A stretch of 64,000 nt of DNA, taken from the NCBI GenBank assembly GCA_958402795.1, contig CATXUX010000019.1, forward strand, positions 1 through 64,000, written 5' to 3'. A program made the translations under genes and the position numbers. This DNA is from an uncultured Lachnospiraceae bacterium (GTDB lineage: Bacteria > Bacillota > Clostridia > Lachnospirales > Lachnospiraceae). Below the pieces are notes generated by a model. It saw only the letters and a list, made by a program, of their open reading frames with translations. It was not told the DNA's origin and did not search any database. Each line of letters begins with the position of its first letter. Position 1 is the first letter of the stretch. Shown here one piece after another: positions 8,970 to 18,312 of this stretch.

Positions 8970-10664
8970 ATGATGAATACTTTAGTAATTGTACTGATTG
9001 CCGCTGTATGCCTGATCGCAGCGTATGCGCTGTATGGACGTTGGCTGGCGAAGAAATGGGAAATCGATCCGACTGCAAAGACACCCGCAGTTGTTCATAA
9101 TGACGGGCAGGATTATGTGCCGACAGACGGATGGACCGTATTTGCACACCAGTTCTCGTCAATCGCAGGCGCCGGTCCTGTCACCGGAGCGATTCAGGCG
9201 GCGGCGTTTGGGTGGCTGCCGGTTCTTCTGTGGATTCTCCTTGGCGGAATTTTCTTCGGTGCTGTTACAGACTTCGGCGCGCTGTATGCAAGTGTGAAGA
9301 ACGACGGAAAATCGATGGGACTTCTGATCGAGAAATATATCGGAAATGCAGGACGTAAACTGTTTCTCGGATTCTGCTGGCTGTTTTGCCTGATCGTGAT
9401 CGCAGCGTTTGCGGATATGGTGGCTGATACATTTAACGCGTATGTAGTGACAGACGGAGCACGGACACTTTCCGAAAATGCGGCTGTGAACGGCGCAGCA
9501 GGAAGTATCTCACTGTTTTTCATCTTGTTTGCAGTGGTATTTGGAGTAGTGCAGCATAAAGTCAAACTTACCGGCTGGAAGGAAGTCGTGTTTGGTCTGG
9601 TATGCACGGTACTCGCGTTTGTGTTTGGAATGAATTTCCCGGTGATTCTCGGGAAAGAAGCGTGGGTATACATTGCGTTTATCTATATTTTCCTTGCGGC
9701 AGTTCTCCCAATGTGGTTTGTGATGCAGCCGAGGGATTATATGTCCACCTTCATGTTCATTGGAATGATCGCGGGAGCTGTGCTTGGACTTCTGTTTGCA
9801 CATCCGACAATGAACCTTCCGGCATTTACAGGATTCCGGAATGAGAATCTGGGTACACTTTTCCCGATCCTGTTCGTAACGGTTGCCTGCGGCGCGGTAT
9901 CCGGATTCCATAGTCTGGTATCCTCCGGTACTTCGTCGAAGACGGTTTCAAATGAGAAAGATATGCTGAAAGTCGGATATGGGGCAATGGTTCTGGAAAG
10001 CCTTCTGGCAGTGATCGCTCTCTGTGTGGCGGGGGCCGCGGCAGGAGCGGACGGAACAGCAGCGGTCGGAACGCCGTTCCAGATTTTCTCATCAGGAGTT
10101 GCAGGTTTTCTTGAGATGTTTGGAATTCCGGTCTATGTAGCGCAGAGTTTCATGACGATGTGCGTATCCGCACTGGCATTTACCACACTGGATTCCGTTG
10201 CGCGGATCGGACGGATGTCTTTTCAGGAGTTGTTCAGCGTAGATGATATGGAGCATACACAAGGGTGGAGAAAGGTTCTGTGTAATAAGTATTTTGCGAC
10301 AGTGATTACGTTGGTATTCGGCTATATTCTGACACAGGTCGGATATTCCAATATCTGGCCTTTGTTCGGAAGCGCCAATCAGTTATTGAGTGCGCTCGTG
10401 CTGATCACACTGTGCGTATTTTTGAAAGTGACAGGAAGGACGATGAAGACACTCGTTCCGCCGTTTGTGATCATGCTGATTGTGACATTTACAGCACTGG
10501 TACAAAGACTGATCGCTCTTGTTAGAGCGTTTGCATCCGGAACCGGCGTATTCATGGTCGAGGGCCTGCAGCTTATCGTTGCGGTGCTGCTTATGATTCT
10601 TGGCGTGACGATCGTGGTTACTTCCGGAAAAGAGCTGATCCGGAAGAAAGCAGAAAACGAATAG
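8970..10664 (+). CDS. cstA: CstA-type carbon starvation transporter
   Basis: Multi-pass membrane protein of the CstA family, which imports peptides or pyruvate in studied bacteria; the substrate here is not visible. The protein has about 15 hydrophobic segments and the conserved early motif FAHQFSSIAGAGPVTGAIQAAAFGW. WILLGGIFFGAVTDFGALYAS and, late, WPLFGSANQLLSAL are also family marks. At about 564 residues it is of the shorter Firmicute type. In-frame ATGs at 8955, 8970 and 8973 exist; the first overlaps the ribosome binding site GAGAGGAGAG, so 8970 or 8973 is the start. It is driven by a near-consensus promoter and stands alone. Confidence 0.88.
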   Translation: MMNTLVIVLIAAVCLIAAYALYGRWLAKKWEIDPTAKTPAVVHNDGQDYVPTDGWTVFAHQFSSIAGAGPVTGAIQAAAFGWLPVLLWILLGGIFFGAVTDFGALYASVKNDGKSMGLLIEKYIGNAGRKLFLGFCWLFCLIVIAAFADMVADTFNAYVVTDGARTLSENAAVNGAAGSISLFFILFAVVFGVVQHKVKLTGWKEVVFGLVCTVLAFVFGMNFPVILGKEAWVYIAFIYIFLAAVLPMWFVMQPRDYMSTFMFIGMIAGAVLGLLFAHPTMNLPAFTGFRNENLGTLFPILFVTVACGAVSGFHSLVSSGTSSKTVSNEKDMLKVGYGAMVLESLLAVIALCVAGAAAGADGTAAVGTPFQIFSSGVAGFLEMFGIPVYVAQSFMTMCVSALAFTTLDSVARIGRMSFQELFSVDDMEHTQGWRKVLCNKYFATVITLVFGYILTQVGYSNIWPLFGSANQLLSALVLITLCVFLKVTGRTMKTLVPPFVIMLIVTFTALVQRLIALVRAFASGTGVFMVEGLQLIVAVLLMILGVTIVVTSGKELIRKKAENE

Positions 10665-10771
10665 AGAAATATATCACGTTACATAGCAGGCAGGAAACGG
10701 CATGGCAGAGGAACCTTTTCCCATGATCTGAATATACTGGATAGAGAGTGCAGCATCAGAGGGATTGACGA

Positions 10772-12055
10772 ATGCTGATAAAAGCGATGCAGAATGAAAA
10801 CGGTTCGGGCAGGGATAACGCCATTGATCACGGAAAGCTGCAGGTCAGTGTGACTTCGGAAATCACGGCTTTTCCCGTGGAAGGCGCGACGGTTTCGATT
10901 TCGTATACCGGTGTTCCCGACAGCACACTGGAACAACTGACGACGGACAGCTCCGGACAGACAGAGACTGTGGAGCTGGATACGCCCCCGCTGGAATACA
11001 GTCTGAATCCCACCATCGAATCTATGCCGTATGCGGAATATACGCTGGATATCAGTGCGCCGGGGTTCGAGCCGGTCAGTATTTCCGGCGCGGAATTACT
11101 GCCGGATGTAACGGCGCAGCAAAGCGTGCAGATGCGGCCGTCGGTTCAGACAGGACCGCAGGAGGATGTTTTTGTGATTCCGGCGCATACCTTGTATGGA
11201 GAATATCCGCCCAAGATTGCAGAGGATGAGATTAAGCCGACGAACGAAACCGGGGAAATTGTCCTGAGCCGTGTGGTGGTTCCGGAGTATATTGTTGTAC
11301 ATGACGGTTCACCGCGGGATTCGACGGCGACGAATTATTATGTGAAATACAAGGATTACATCAAGAATGTGGCGTCCAGCGAAATCTATGCGACATGGCC
11401 GGACGCCACGATCCGTGCAAATGTGCTGGCCATTATGTCGTTTACGCTGAACCGGGTGTATACAGAGTGGTATCGGAACAAAGGGTATGATTTTACGATC
11501 ACTTCGTCCACTGCGTTCGACCATAAGTGGATCCCGGAGCGTAATGTGTTCGATACGATCTCTGTGATCGTCGATGAATTGTTTGCAGATTATTTGTCCA
11601 GACCAAATGTGCGCCAGCCGATCCTGACGCAGTACTGCGACGGGCGGCGTGTGACCTGCCCGAACTGGATGCAGCAGTGGGGAAGTCTGAGCCTGGGAGA
11701 ACAGGGATATTCGGCGATTGAGATCCTGCGTTATTACTACGGGGATGATATGTATATCAATACAGCGCAGGAAATTTCAGGGATTCCGTCTTCGTGGCCG
11801 GGATATGTGCTGGACATCGGGGCGAGCGGAGAGAAAGTGAGACAGATCCAGGAACAGCTGAATGTGATCGCCGGGGCGTACCCGGCCGTTCCGAAGATCG
11901 CAGAAGACGGGATCTACGGACCGGCAACTGCAGAATCCGTGCGGGTATTCCAGTCGATCTTCGGACTGCCGCAGACAGGAACGGTAGATTACCGGACGTG
12001 GTATAAAATATCGGAAATCTATGTCGGGGTATCGAGGATCGCGGAACTGACATGA
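10772..12055 (+). CDS. SpoIID-like protein with C-terminal peptidoglycan-binding domain
   Basis: A 427-residue protein of three parts. Residues about 20-120 look like a carboxypeptidase-regulatory-type beta domain (GKLQVSV...PVEGATVSI...TDSSGQTETV). Residues about 180-330 resemble SpoIID, the amidase-activating or lytic fold of sporulation proteins (YVKYKDYIKNVASSEI, followed by the A-N-V-L-A-I-M-S-F helix and LTQYCDG). The last 70 residues form a PG_binding_1 domain (DIGASGEKVRQIQEQLN...DGIYGPATAESVRVFQ). There is no signal peptide at the chosen start, which AGAGGG 8 nt upstream supports. A role in spore or cell-wall remodelling is inference from the domains. Confidence 0.65.
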   Translation: MLIKAMQNENGSGRDNAIDHGKLQVSVTSEITAFPVEGATVSISYTGVPDSTLEQLTTDSSGQTETVELDTPPLEYSLNPTIESMPYAEYTLDISAPGFEPVSISGAELLPDVTAQQSVQMRPSVQTGPQEDVFVIPAHTLYGEYPPKIAEDEIKPTNETGEIVLSRVVVPEYIVVHDGSPRDSTATNYYVKYKDYIKNVASSEIYATWPDATIRANVLAIMSFTLNRVYTEWYRNKGYDFTITSSTAFDHKWIPERNVFDTISVIVDELFADYLSRPNVRQPILTQYCDGRRVTCPNWMQQWGSLSLGEQGYSAIEILRYYYGDDMYINTAQEISGIPSSWPGYVLDIGASGEKVRQIQEQLNVIAGAYPAVPKIAEDGIYGPATAESVRVFQSIFGLPQTGTVDYRTWYKISEIYVGVSRIAELT

Positions 12056-12091
12056 TCATTTTACTGACTTGCGGAGTGCCTGCCTGTCAGG

Positions 12092-12268
12092 TTATTCCGC
12101 AAGGGAGTAAATCTGGAGAAAGCGCTCCCGTTCCTCCCGGTTCAAGCTGACAAAATCAGTAAATGCCACATCCACTTCATACATGGATTCTCCACAGCAG
12201 ACCGCCCGGTCTTTATTGTTCGTGTAACTGTATTTTTTACATTTCAGGCAGTAAAATACATGCATCAT
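12092..12268 (-). CDS. 58-residue Cys-containing small protein, function unknown
   Basis: A short minus-strand ORF starting MMHVFYCLKCKKY and ending QIYSLAE. It has a perfect AAAGGAG ribosome binding site 10 nt upstream (12279-12285 on the plus strand). Cysteines occur as CLKC near the start and CC near residue 25, like a minimal zinc ribbon, followed by a charged tail (NREERERF). I recognise no named family. The ATG pair at 12268 and 12265 leaves a one-residue uncertainty. A stem-loop with arms CTTGCGGA and TCCGCAAG lies around its stop codon and may separate it from the convergent upstream gene. Confidence 0.6.
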   Translation of the reverse strand: MMHVFYCLKCKKYSYTNNKDRAVCCGESMYEVDVAFTDFVSLNREERERFLQIYSLAE

Positions 12269-12438
12269 TTGTAAAAACTCCTTTATTTCTGAATTCCAAC
12301 CCCAACATCATAACACAATTCGGGGAAATGCGAAACCCATAAACAGAGTATCTGAAAACACAGATTTTGAAATAACGGGATTGGAAATAGTGCATAAGAA
12401 AAAAATGGTTTTAAAAAAGAAATTCTATACATAATCAG

Positions 12439-12467
12439 TTGAATTATGCGGATAAATATAGTATAAT
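12439..12467 (+). promoter_or_regulatory. sigma-A promoter of carAB
   Basis: TTGAAT (12439-12444), a 17-bp spacer, TATAAT (12462-12467). The expected transcript start is near 12474. Confidence 0.75.
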
Positions 12468-12486
12468 CTTTACAATTTGGGGTCAG

Positions 12487-12523
12487 GGCGCTCTGGAATA
12501 ACAACTCCAAGGGCGTCTTTTTT
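12487..12523 (+). terminator. terminator in the carA leader, probable attenuator
   Basis: GGCGCTCTGGA (12487-12497) pairs with TCCAAGGGCGTC (12506-12517) with one bulge and two G-U pairs, followed by six T. It begins about 13 nt after the predicted transcript start and ends 54 nt before carA, so it can only act on the car transcript. I do not see a PyrR-type binding loop. Confidence 0.65.
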
Positions 12524-12577
12524 ACAGTAGATAATGATGCACCCGGATGAATAATAATGAAGGGAACAGGTGAACAG

Positions 12578-13648
12578 ATGGAAGCATATCTGATCTTGGA
12601 AGACGGAACTGTATTTACCGGAACCAGTATTGGCTCTGCAAGGGATATGATCAGTGAGATTGTTTTTAACACTTCTATGACAGGGTATTTAGAGGTTCTG
12701 ACGGATCCTTCGTATGCAGGACAGGCCGTGGTTATGACCTATCCGCTGATTGGCAATTATGGGATCACCCCGGATATGGAGTCGGGAAGATCCTGGGTGG
12801 ATGGCTATATTGTACGGGAACTGTCTCATGTACCGAGTAATTTCCGTTGTGAGGGGACGATTCAGGATTTCCTGAAAGAACAGGATATTCCTGGGATCGC
12901 GGGAATCGATACCCGGGCGCTCACGAAGATCCTGCGTGAGAAGGGTACGATGAACGGCATGATCACGACGAACCGGAACTATAATAAAGAAGAAATCATC
13001 ACCCGGTTAAAAGAGTATAAAGCGAAGGACGTTGTTGTAAGAGTGTCATGTAAGGAACCGTATACGCTGAAAGGAACCGGAAAAAGAGTCGCACTTCTTG
13101 ATCTGGGAGCGAAGAATAATATTGCAGCTTCTTTGAACAGGCGTGGCTGCGAAGTGACGGTTTATCCGGCACAGACAACGGCGGAGGAAATAATTTCATC
13201 GGAACCGGACGGCATCATGTTATCAAATGGACCGGGAGATCCGGCGGACTGCACATCTATTATTGAAGAAATCAAAAAGTTATATCATACGGATATTCCG
13301 ATTTTTGCGATTTGTCTTGGACATCAGTTGATGGCGCTTGCTACCGGTGCGTCTACACATAAACTGAAATACGGACACAGGGGCGGGAATCATCCTGTGA
13401 AGGATCTGGAGACGGGACGTGTATATATATCTTCCCAGAATCATGGTTATGTGGTGGACACGGACAGCGTAGATCCAAATGTGGCAGTTCCGGCATTTAT
13501 CAATGTGAATGATGGGACGAACGAGGGACTTTCTTATGTAGGAAAGAAGATTTTTACCGTACAGTTCCACCCGGAGGCGTGTCCGGGACCGCAGGATTCC
13601 GGATATCTGTTTGACCGGTTTATTGAGATGATGGGAGGTGACAGATAA
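12578..13648 (+). CDS. carA: carbamoyl phosphate synthase small (glutaminase) subunit
   Basis: Releases ammonia from glutamine for carbamoyl phosphate synthesis by CarB, feeding pyrimidine and arginine pathways. The N-terminal CPSase small-chain domain is followed by a class I glutamine amidotransferase domain with nucleophile Cys in FAICLGHQLM and His-Glu in FHPEACPG. The length is 356 residues from MEAYLILEDGT, the family start; an in-frame ATG at 12557 would add seven residues. The stop TAA overlaps the carB ATG (TAATG), so the pair is translationally coupled. A promoter and attenuator-like terminator precede it. Confidence 0.95.
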   Translation: MEAYLILEDGTVFTGTSIGSARDMISEIVFNTSMTGYLEVLTDPSYAGQAVVMTYPLIGNYGITPDMESGRSWVDGYIVRELSHVPSNFRCEGTIQDFLKEQDIPGIAGIDTRALTKILREKGTMNGMITTNRNYNKEEIITRLKEYKAKDVVVRVSCKEPYTLKGTGKRVALLDLGAKNNIAASLNRRGCEVTVYPAQTTAEEIISSEPDGIMLSNGPGDPADCTSIIEEIKKLYHTDIPIFAICLGHQLMALATGASTHKLKYGHRGGNHPVKDLETGRVYISSQNHGYVVDTDSVDPNVAVPAFINVNDGTNEGLSYVGKKIFTVQFHPEACPGPQDSGYLFDRFIEMMGGDR

Positions 13649-16600
13649 TGCCCAGAGATATGAGTATCAAAAAAGTTCTCGTGATCGGTTCGGGACCGAT
13701 CGTGATCGGACAGGCAGCGGAGTTTGACTATGCCGGAACACAGGCATGCCGTTCCCTGAAAGAGGAAAACCTGGAAGTCGTTCTTCTGAACTCTAATCCG
13801 GCGACGATCATGACGGATAAGGATATTGCGGACCGTGTATATATTGAACCGCTGACCGTAGAAGTGGTAGAACAACTGATCGAAAAGGAAAAGCCGGACA
13901 GCGTGCTGCCGACGCTCGGCGGCCAGGCGGGACTGAACCTTGCGATGGAGCTGGAGGAGAGCGGCTTTTTGAAGGAGCATCATGTCCGGCTGATCGGCAC
14001 GACTTCGGAGACGATTAAAAAGGCGGAGGACCGTCTGGAATTTAAGGCGACGATGGAGAAGATCGGGGAGCCGGTCGCGGCGTCGCTTGTGGTGGAAAAC
14101 GTGGAAGACGGTCTTGCGTTTGCAAATGAGATCGGCTATCCGGTTGTACTTCGCCCTGCTTATACACTGGGAGGAAGCGGCGGCGGGATCGCCCATGACT
14201 CTCATCAGCTGGTTGAGATACTCGAAAACGGACTTCGTCTTTCCCGTGTGGGCCAGGTTCTCGTAGAGCGCTGTATTGCAGGATGGAAAGAAATCGAGTA
14301 TGAAGTCATGCGCGACGGCAAAGGCAACTGCATTACGGTCTGCAATATGGAAAACATCGATCCGGTCGGCGTGCATACCGGTGACAGTATCGTTGTGGCG
14401 CCGTCCCAGACGCTTGGCGATAAAGAATACCAGATGCTCAGAACGTCTGCGCTGAACATCATCAGTGAGCTGAACATTACGGGCGGCTGTAACGTACAGT
14501 ATGCGCTGAACCCGGAATCGTTTGAGTACTGTGTGATCGAGGTAAATCCGCGTGTAAGCCGTTCTTCTGCGCTGGCATCGAAAGCGACCGGATATCCGAT
14601 CGCAAAAGTGGCGGCAAAGATCGCCCTCGGGTATACACTGGATGAGATTAAAAATGCGATCACGCATAAGACTTATGCGAGCTTTGAGCCGATGCTGGAT
14701 TACTGCGTAGTGAAGATCCCGCGGCTGCCGTTCGATAAGTTTATCAGCGCGAAGCGGACGCTGACCACGCAGATGAAGGCAACCGGCGAAGTCATGAGCA
14801 TCTGTGATAATTTTGAGGGGGCGCTGATGAAAGCGATCCGTTCCCTGGAACAGCATGTAGACTGCCTGCTGTCCTATGATTTTTCCGGTCTGGATGAAGA
14901 AGAGCTGACGGAACAGCTGAAGATTGTGGATGACATGCGGATCTGGCGGATCGCGGAAGCGGTACGCAGAGGAATTCCATATGATGTGATCCATGATATT
15001 ACGAAGATCGACGTCTGGTTTATTGATAAGATCGCAATCATTACAGAGATGGAGCATGCGCTGCAGACGCAGGAACTGACGCCGGAACTGTTAAAGGAAG
15101 CAAAGCGGATTGAATTCCCGGACAATGTGATCGCAAGGCTTACCGGGAAGGACGAGCGGGAAATTCACGACATGCGGCATGCAAACGGAATCGTGGCGGC
15201 ATATAAGATGGTAGATACCTGCGCCGCGGAGTTCGCCGCGGAGACACCGTATTATTATTCTGTGTTCGGCAGTGAGAGTGAAGCGGAGGAGACGCACGAC
15301 AGAAAGAAAGTACTCGTACTGGGTTCCGGACCGATCCGGATCGGACAGGGAATCGAATTTGACTTCTGTTCCGTACACTGCACCTGGGCGTTTGCCAAAG
15401 AAGGATACGAGACGATCATTGTAAATAATAACCCGGAAACGGTAAGTACAGATTTCGATATTGCCGACAAGCTGTATTTCGAGCCGCTGACGCCGGAAGA
15501 TGTGGAGAGCATTGTAGACATTGAGAAACCGGACGGCGCAGTGGTGCAGTTCGGCGGACAGACTGCGATCAAGCTGACGGAAAGTCTGATGAAAATGGGA
15601 GTTCCGATTCTGGGAACATCAGCGGAAAATGTGGACAAGGCGGAGGACCGTGAACTGTTCGACGAGATTCTGGAAGAATGCGAGATTCCGCGTCCGTCCG
15701 GAGGAACCGTATTCACGGCAGAGGAGGCAAAAGCCGTGGCGAACCGTCTTGGATATCCGGTTCTGGTACGTCCTTCCTATGTGCTGGGCGGACAGGGAAT
15801 GCAGATTGCCATTAATGACCATGATATTGACGAATTCATCGGGATCATCAACCGGATCGCGCAGGATCATCCGATTCTGGTGGATAAATATCTGCAGGGC
15901 AAGGAAATCGAGGTAGACGCCGTGTGCGACGGTACGGATATCCTCATTCCGGGAATCATGGAGCATATCGAGCGGGCAGGAATCCATTCCGGCGACAGTA
16001 TTTCCGTATATCCGGCGCAGAGCCTGACACAAGAGGCAAAAGAGAAGATCGCCGAGTACACGAGGCGGCTGGCAAAATCACTTCACGTGATCGGAATGAT
16101 CAATATCCAGTTCATCGTGTGCGGCGAGGCGGACGTATATGTGATCGAGGTAAATCCACGTTCCAGCCGTACCGTGCCGTATATCAGCAAGGTAACAGGA
16201 ATCCCGATCGTCCCGCTGGCAACACAGGTGATCACAGGCAAGAAAATCCGTGATCTGGGTTACACGCCGGGACTGCAGCCGGAGGCGGATTATATCGCGG
16301 TCAAGATGCCGGTGTTCTCGTTTGAGAAGATCCGGGGCGCGGACATCAGCCTCGGACCGGAGATGAAATCGACCGGAGAATGTCTGGGAATTGCGGCGAC
16401 ATTTGACGAGGCACTGTACAAAGCATTCCTCGGAGCGGGAATCCGGCTTCCGAAGCATAAAAATATGATCCTGACAGTCCGTGATGAGGAAAAAGCGGAC
16501 GCGGTAGAGATCGGACGACGCTTCTCGGCGATCGGGTACAAGATCTTTGCTACAGAAGGTACGGCAAAAGCACTAAACGATGCAGGCGTGAAAGCAATCG

Positions 16601-16851
16601 CCGTGCGCAAGATCGAACAGGAGTCGCCCAACCTGTTGGATCTGATCCTGGGACATAAGATTGATCTGGTGATCGATATTCCGGCACAGGGGGCGGAGCA
16701 TTCAAGGGACGGATTTGTGATCCGGCGAAATGCGATCGAGACCGGCGTGAATGTGCTGACGGCGATGGATACGGCGCGGGCACTGATCACAAGCCTGGAG
16801 AACAATAATATTCGTGGCCTGACACTGATCGATATCGCGAAAGTGCAGTAA
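13648..16851 (+). CDS. carB: carbamoyl phosphate synthase large subunit
   Basis: ATP-dependent synthesis of carbamoyl phosphate from bicarbonate and ammonia. The 1067-residue protein shows the duplicated ATP-grasp organisation: KKVLVIGSGPIVIGQAAEFD at the start of the first half, and KKVLVLGSGPIRIGQGIEFD about 550 residues later at the start of the second. Each half has metal-binding ENPRxSRSSALASK-like segments (VIEVNPRVSRSSA and VIEVNPRSSRTV). The C-terminal 140 residues are the MGS-like allosteric domain. Full length and intact. It overlaps carA by one base. Confidence 0.97.
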   Translation: MPRDMSIKKVLVIGSGPIVIGQAAEFDYAGTQACRSLKEENLEVVLLNSNPATIMTDKDIADRVYIEPLTVEVVEQLIEKEKPDSVLPTLGGQAGLNLAMELEESGFLKEHHVRLIGTTSETIKKAEDRLEFKATMEKIGEPVAASLVVENVEDGLAFANEIGYPVVLRPAYTLGGSGGGIAHDSHQLVEILENGLRLSRVGQVLVERCIAGWKEIEYEVMRDGKGNCITVCNMENIDPVGVHTGDSIVVAPSQTLGDKEYQMLRTSALNIISELNITGGCNVQYALNPESFEYCVIEVNPRVSRSSALASKATGYPIAKVAAKIALGYTLDEIKNAITHKTYASFEPMLDYCVVKIPRLPFDKFISAKRTLTTQMKATGEVMSICDNFEGALMKAIRSLEQHVDCLLSYDFSGLDEEELTEQLKIVDDMRIWRIAEAVRRGIPYDVIHDITKIDVWFIDKIAIITEMEHALQTQELTPELLKEAKRIEFPDNVIARLTGKDEREIHDMRHANGIVAAYKMVDTCAAEFAAETPYYYSVFGSESEAEETHDRKKVLVLGSGPIRIGQGIEFDFCSVHCTWAFAKEGYETIIVNNNPETVSTDFDIADKLYFEPLTPEDVESIVDIEKPDGAVVQFGGQTAIKLTESLMKMGVPILGTSAENVDKAEDRELFDEILEECEIPRPSGGTVFTAEEAKAVANRLGYPVLVRPSYVLGGQGMQIAINDHDIDEFIGIINRIAQDHPILVDKYLQGKEIEVDAVCDGTDILIPGIMEHIERAGIHSGDSISVYPAQSLTQEAKEKIAEYTRRLAKSLHVIGMINIQFIVCGEADVYVIEVNPRSSRTVPYISKVTGIPIVPLATQVITGKKIRDLGYTPGLQPEADYIAVKMPVFSFEKIRGADISLGPEMKSTGECLGIAATFDEALYKAFLGAGIRLPKHKNMILTVRDEEKADAVEIGRRFSAIGYKIFATEGTAKALNDAGVKAIAVRKIEQESPNLLDLILGHKIDLVIDIPAQGAEHSRDGFVIRRNAIETGVNVLTAMDTARALITSLENNNIRGLTLIDIAKVQ

Positions 16852-16948
16852 AAACAATCTCATAGAGGTATAAAATCCCTTTGTTTACAGATAATAGTAT
16901 CAAGTGTGAGAAAACGTCATGAAATCTGTAAACGGAGGGATTTATTAT

Positions 16949-17494
16949 ATGAAAGCGACTGGAATTGTAAGACGGATCGATGATCTCGGAAGGGTGGTGA
17001 TCCCGAAAGAAATCCGAAGGACACTGCGTATCCGGGAAGGTGATCCGCTGGAGATCTTTACAGACCGGGAAGGGGAGGTTATTTTAAAAAAATATTCCCC
17101 CATCGGAGAACTGGGTGCGATGGCGAGACAATATTCCGAGAGCCTTGCCCAGACGATGAACTGTACGGTATGCATCACGGACAACGATCAGGTGGTCGCG
17201 GCGGCAGGCGGCGGGAAAAAGGAGTTTCAGGAAAAATATATCAGTAAACAGATGGAAAAAACAATCCAGATGCGGGAGAACATTGCCGCGTCCGCCGGAA
17301 ACCGTAACTTTGTGCCTGTGTTTGACGGGATGGATGCATATCATGAGGAAACGATCTGTCCGATCATCAGCGAGGGGGATGTGATCGGGGCCGTCGTTCT
17401 CCTCAACAAAGAAGAGAAACGGAAATTCGGCGAGACGGAACAAAAAGTGGCGGCGAGCGCGGCAGGATTTCTCGGAAAACAGATGGAGCAATAA
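16949..17494 (+). CDS. spoVT: stage V sporulation protein T, AbrB-family regulator
   Basis: Transcription factor that tunes forespore gene expression under sigma G. The 181-residue protein has an AbrB-type swapped-hairpin DNA-binding domain at residues 1-50 (KATGIVRRIDDLGRVVIPKEIRR) and a GAF-like C-terminal domain, the SpoVT layout. An ATG at 16919 is in frame, but CGGAGGG directs to 16949, which gives the family start. A possible forespore-type promoter (GTATAAA, 15-bp gap, GATAATA at 16868-16896) is only suggestive. The gene is good evidence of a spore former. Confidence 0.93.
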   Translation: MKATGIVRRIDDLGRVVIPKEIRRTLRIREGDPLEIFTDREGEVILKKYSPIGELGAMARQYSESLAQTMNCTVCITDNDQVVAAAGGGKKEFQEKYISKQMEKTIQMRENIAASAGNRNFVPVFDGMDAYHEETICPIISEGDVIGAVVLLNKEEKRKFGETEQKVAASAAGFLGKQMEQ

Positions 17495-17559
17495 ATTTAG
17501 ACATAGCATGTCAGTTCTTTTCATACAATGGTTATATCAGATAGAAGGAGAGAGATTGT

Positions 17560-17946
17560 ATGGAAAGAAAAAGAAATCAGGAGCCGGGAGTGCAGGATCA
17601 TGCCGTGCATATGCTAAAAGCGCTGCTTGCCGCTTATATTGTTACGGCCGTTCTGCTGCTTCTCCTGACATGTCTGCTCTACAAGCTGAATCTGGATGAG
17701 GGGAAAGTCAGTATCGGGATCAGTGCGGTGTATGTCATATCCACATTTACGGGCGGATTTTTGATCGGAAAATGGAACCGGGTCCGTAAATTTTTGTGGG
17801 GACTTGCGGAAGGAATCCTTTATTTCGCGCTGCTTCTGGTGATTTCGATAGCGGTATACCACTCCCTGCAGGATGGCGGCGCAAATGTACTGACTACATT
17901 TTTACTGTGCGCGGGCGGCGGAATGCTGGGAGGGATGCTTGCATAA
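17560..17946 (+). CDS. TIGR04086-type small membrane protein
   Basis: A 128-residue protein with four hydrophobic helices (around residues 20-42, 50-68, 75-100 and 108-128) and the glycine-rich end LLCAGGGMLGGMLA. Its size and place directly before the SCIFF genes match the TIGR04086 membrane family, which accompanies SCIFF loci in Clostridia. Its function is unknown; a part in handling or exporting the SCIFF product is inference from position. AGAAGGAGAGAG lies upstream of the ATG. Confidence 0.75.
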   Translation: MERKRNQEPGVQDHAVHMLKALLAAYIVTAVLLLLLTCLLYKLNLDEGKVSIGISAVYVISTFTGGFLIGKWNRVRKFLWGLAEGILYFALLLVISIAVYHSLQDGGANVLTTFLLCAGGGMLGGMLA

Positions 17947-17962
17947 TTATGATAAAAAACTC

Positions 17963-17991
17963 TTTTAAAACCGGATATCCTGTGATATAAT
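17963..17991 (+). promoter_or_regulatory. extended -10 promoter of scfA
   Basis: TTTTAA (17963-17968), a 17-bp spacer and TATAAT (17986-17991) preceded by TGA, an extended -10. Confidence 0.65.
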
Positions 17992-18038
17992 ATGACGAAG
18001 TGACTGCACAATGCAGAAAAGAGTAGGAGGATTTTATC

Positions 18039-18182
18039 ATGAAGCATATCAAAACACTGAATACGCGTACATTAAATAACACAGTAAAGAAAGGCGGATG
18101 CGGCGAGTGCCAGACGTCCTGCCAGTCTGCATGCAAGACTTCCTGCACAGTTGGGAACCAGACTTGCGAGCATAAGAAATAA
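18039..18182 (+). CDS. scfA: SCIFF (six cysteines in forty-five) ribosomal peptide precursor
   Basis: A 47-residue RiPP precursor. The first 20 residues are the conserved leader MKHIKTLNTRTLNN plus a short link. The core has six cysteines at positions 21, 24, 28, 32, 36 and 43, exactly the SCIFF pattern. In studied Clostridia the maturase ScfB forms a thioether between a core Cys and a Thr. The start is fixed by GTAGGAGG 9 nt upstream. The maturase gene follows after 130 bp that contain stem-loops, which should favour more peptide than enzyme. The biological role of SCIFF is not established. Confidence 0.95.
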   Translation: MKHIKTLNTRTLNNTVKKGGCGECQTSCQSACKTSCTVGNQTCEHKK

Positions 18183-18200
18183 AAGAACAGAAGTGATAGA

Positions 18201-18249
18201 AAGGCGGCGACCGGGGGCGGCGATCAGATACGCGTCCGGCCGCTGCCTT
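18201..18249 (+). other. stem-loop between scfA and scfB
   Basis: AAGGCGGCGACCGG (18201-18214) pairs with CCGGCCGCTGCCTT (18236-18249) with one mismatch and one G-U. No T run follows. A smaller hairpin with arms GTTCC and GGAAC lies just downstream. Probably sets differential expression of precursor and maturase. Confidence 0.5.
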
Positions 18250-18312
18250 GTGTCGTTATAAAGTTCCGTTACGGGAACGTTCAGTTTACGATAGAAAGAG
18301 AGGATACTTGTT

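Larger units (their letters stand above)
12269..12577. other. intergenic region between the small minus-strand gene and carA
   Basis: Holds the minus-strand ribosome binding site of the small protein, an A-rich stretch without ORFs, and the carA promoter and terminator-like leader listed separately. Confidence 0.6.

Noticed and set aside
13534..15057. 507-residue minus-strand open frame opposite carB
   Set aside because: Antisense to an intact, highly conserved gene, without ribosome binding site or family motif; high third-position G+C of carB keeps the opposite strand open.
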